Shown here: positions 63,845-64,000 of the stretch, in pieces
Position numbering within the stretch: position 1 is the stretch's first letter
How the letters are laid out: each line of letters begins with the position of its first letter
Source of the DNA: Lachnospiraceae bacterium GAM79
GTDB taxonomy: Bacteria; Bacillota; Clostridia; Lachnospirales; Lachnospiraceae
NCBI GenBank assembly: GCA_020735665.1
Contig: CP085928.1
Span: forward strand, 2,278,501-2,342,500
Length of the DNA stretch: 64,000 bases
Direction: 5' to 3'
The notes under the pieces: generated by a model
Databases searched by the model: none
Seen by the model: the letters and a program-made list of their open reading frames with translations, nothing else
What the model was told of the DNA's origin: nothing
Translations under genes and position numbers: made by a program

Positions 63845-64000
63845 AAGAGACTGTAGCAGCTTACAGCTAATCAGTCCTGTCCAGGTGACTTTGAAACGAA
63901 ATGGAAAATAGCATTACATATTATTCCGCAAGGCGTTTGCACTCTATTCTCACGTAGCAGTCCTAAATTCCCCACCTAACGGTGGCTCATTAACGACTGA
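63845..64000 (-). repeat. Long palindromic element, family 3 copy K (cut by window end)
   Basis: The family-3 core is present from about 63921, reading on the minus strand (TTAGGACTGCTACGTGAG, AATAGAGTGCAAACGCCTTGCGGAAT). Only the left arm region is inside the window, beginning about 6 nt after the citrate synthase stop, so the pairing of the second arm cannot be checked. Confidence 0.7.

Overview
The window looks like a chromosomal segment of an anaerobic, spore-forming, low-to-moderate-GC Firmicute, most likely a Lachnospiraceae-type Clostridium relative. The evidence is a SipL-like SPOCS/LysM spore-coat protein, an NADH-linked 2Fe-2S/FMN module of the HndA/HndC type, MutS2 with Smr domain, a small DUF6472-type Cys protein, a YozG-like regulator with a DUF2975 partner, and strong AGGAGG ribosome binding sites. 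No rRNA, tRNA, CRISPR array, prophage or intact insertion sequence was seen.

Layout. 1-2.4 kb: HndC-like (cut by the window edge) and HndA-like electron-transfer genes. 2.7-4.7 kb: sipL and a lipoprotein. 5-6 kb: Rpn/PD-(D/E)XK protein. 6.4-11 kb: mutS2 and a two-component system. 11.3-12.9 kb: WYL regulator and trmL. 13.1-15.6 kb: an AT-rich two-gene island (AlbA_2/ATPase-like protein plus an OGG-like protein) that resembles a defence cassette. 15.7-25 kb: housekeeping genes (AIRS-like, nth, DUF815 ATPase, AI-2E-type permease, exonuclease, MATE pump, patatin, aminotransferase). 25.4-27.2 kb: a repeat-rich membrane protein and an acyltransferase. 27.3-33.6 kb: a complete F1Fo ATP synthase operon (a-c-b-delta-alpha-gamma-beta-epsilon) with H+-type c-subunit residues. 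33.7-43.2 kb: HAD, CbiT-like, amidase, ThrH, zinc-ribbon, Xaa-Pro aminopeptidase and glycogen branching enzyme. 43.5-44.8 kb: TetR regulator beside two decayed genes. 44.8-49.7 kb: AlkD-like, LOG, FliB-like, then a DUF2975/XRE/lipoprotein operon. 50.1-51.4 kb: a BtrH-like protein with its own acyl carrier protein. 51.6-64 kb: uridine phosphorylase, an HPr-like protein lacking His15, an ABC-F ATPase, a transglutaminase-like protein lacking its Cys, a methyltransferase/TraX/XRE block, CBS protein, Ig-like membrane protein, lipase and citrate synthase.

The most unusual feature is a dispersed set of about twelve long palindromic intergenic elements, nine of them complete (2.5, 11.1, 36.7, 37.1, 43.2, 49.7, 49.9, 57.0 and 59.1 kb, plus remnants or cut copies at 6.2, 44.1 and 63.9 kb). 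Each has a conserved structured core of about 77-128 nt inside a 40-60 bp inverted-repeat stem. The stem sequence differs from locus to locus although the core does not, the reverse of an ordinary MITE. Most copies lie just after stop codons and end in T-tracts, so they probably act as giant terminators or 3'-UTR structures. Two sister copies at 57.0 and 59.1 kb show compensatory base-pair changes in their stems. I do not recognise this family, and it is my candidate for an undescribed system. The AlbA_2/OGG-like pair and the BtrH-like/ACP pair are secondary candidates.
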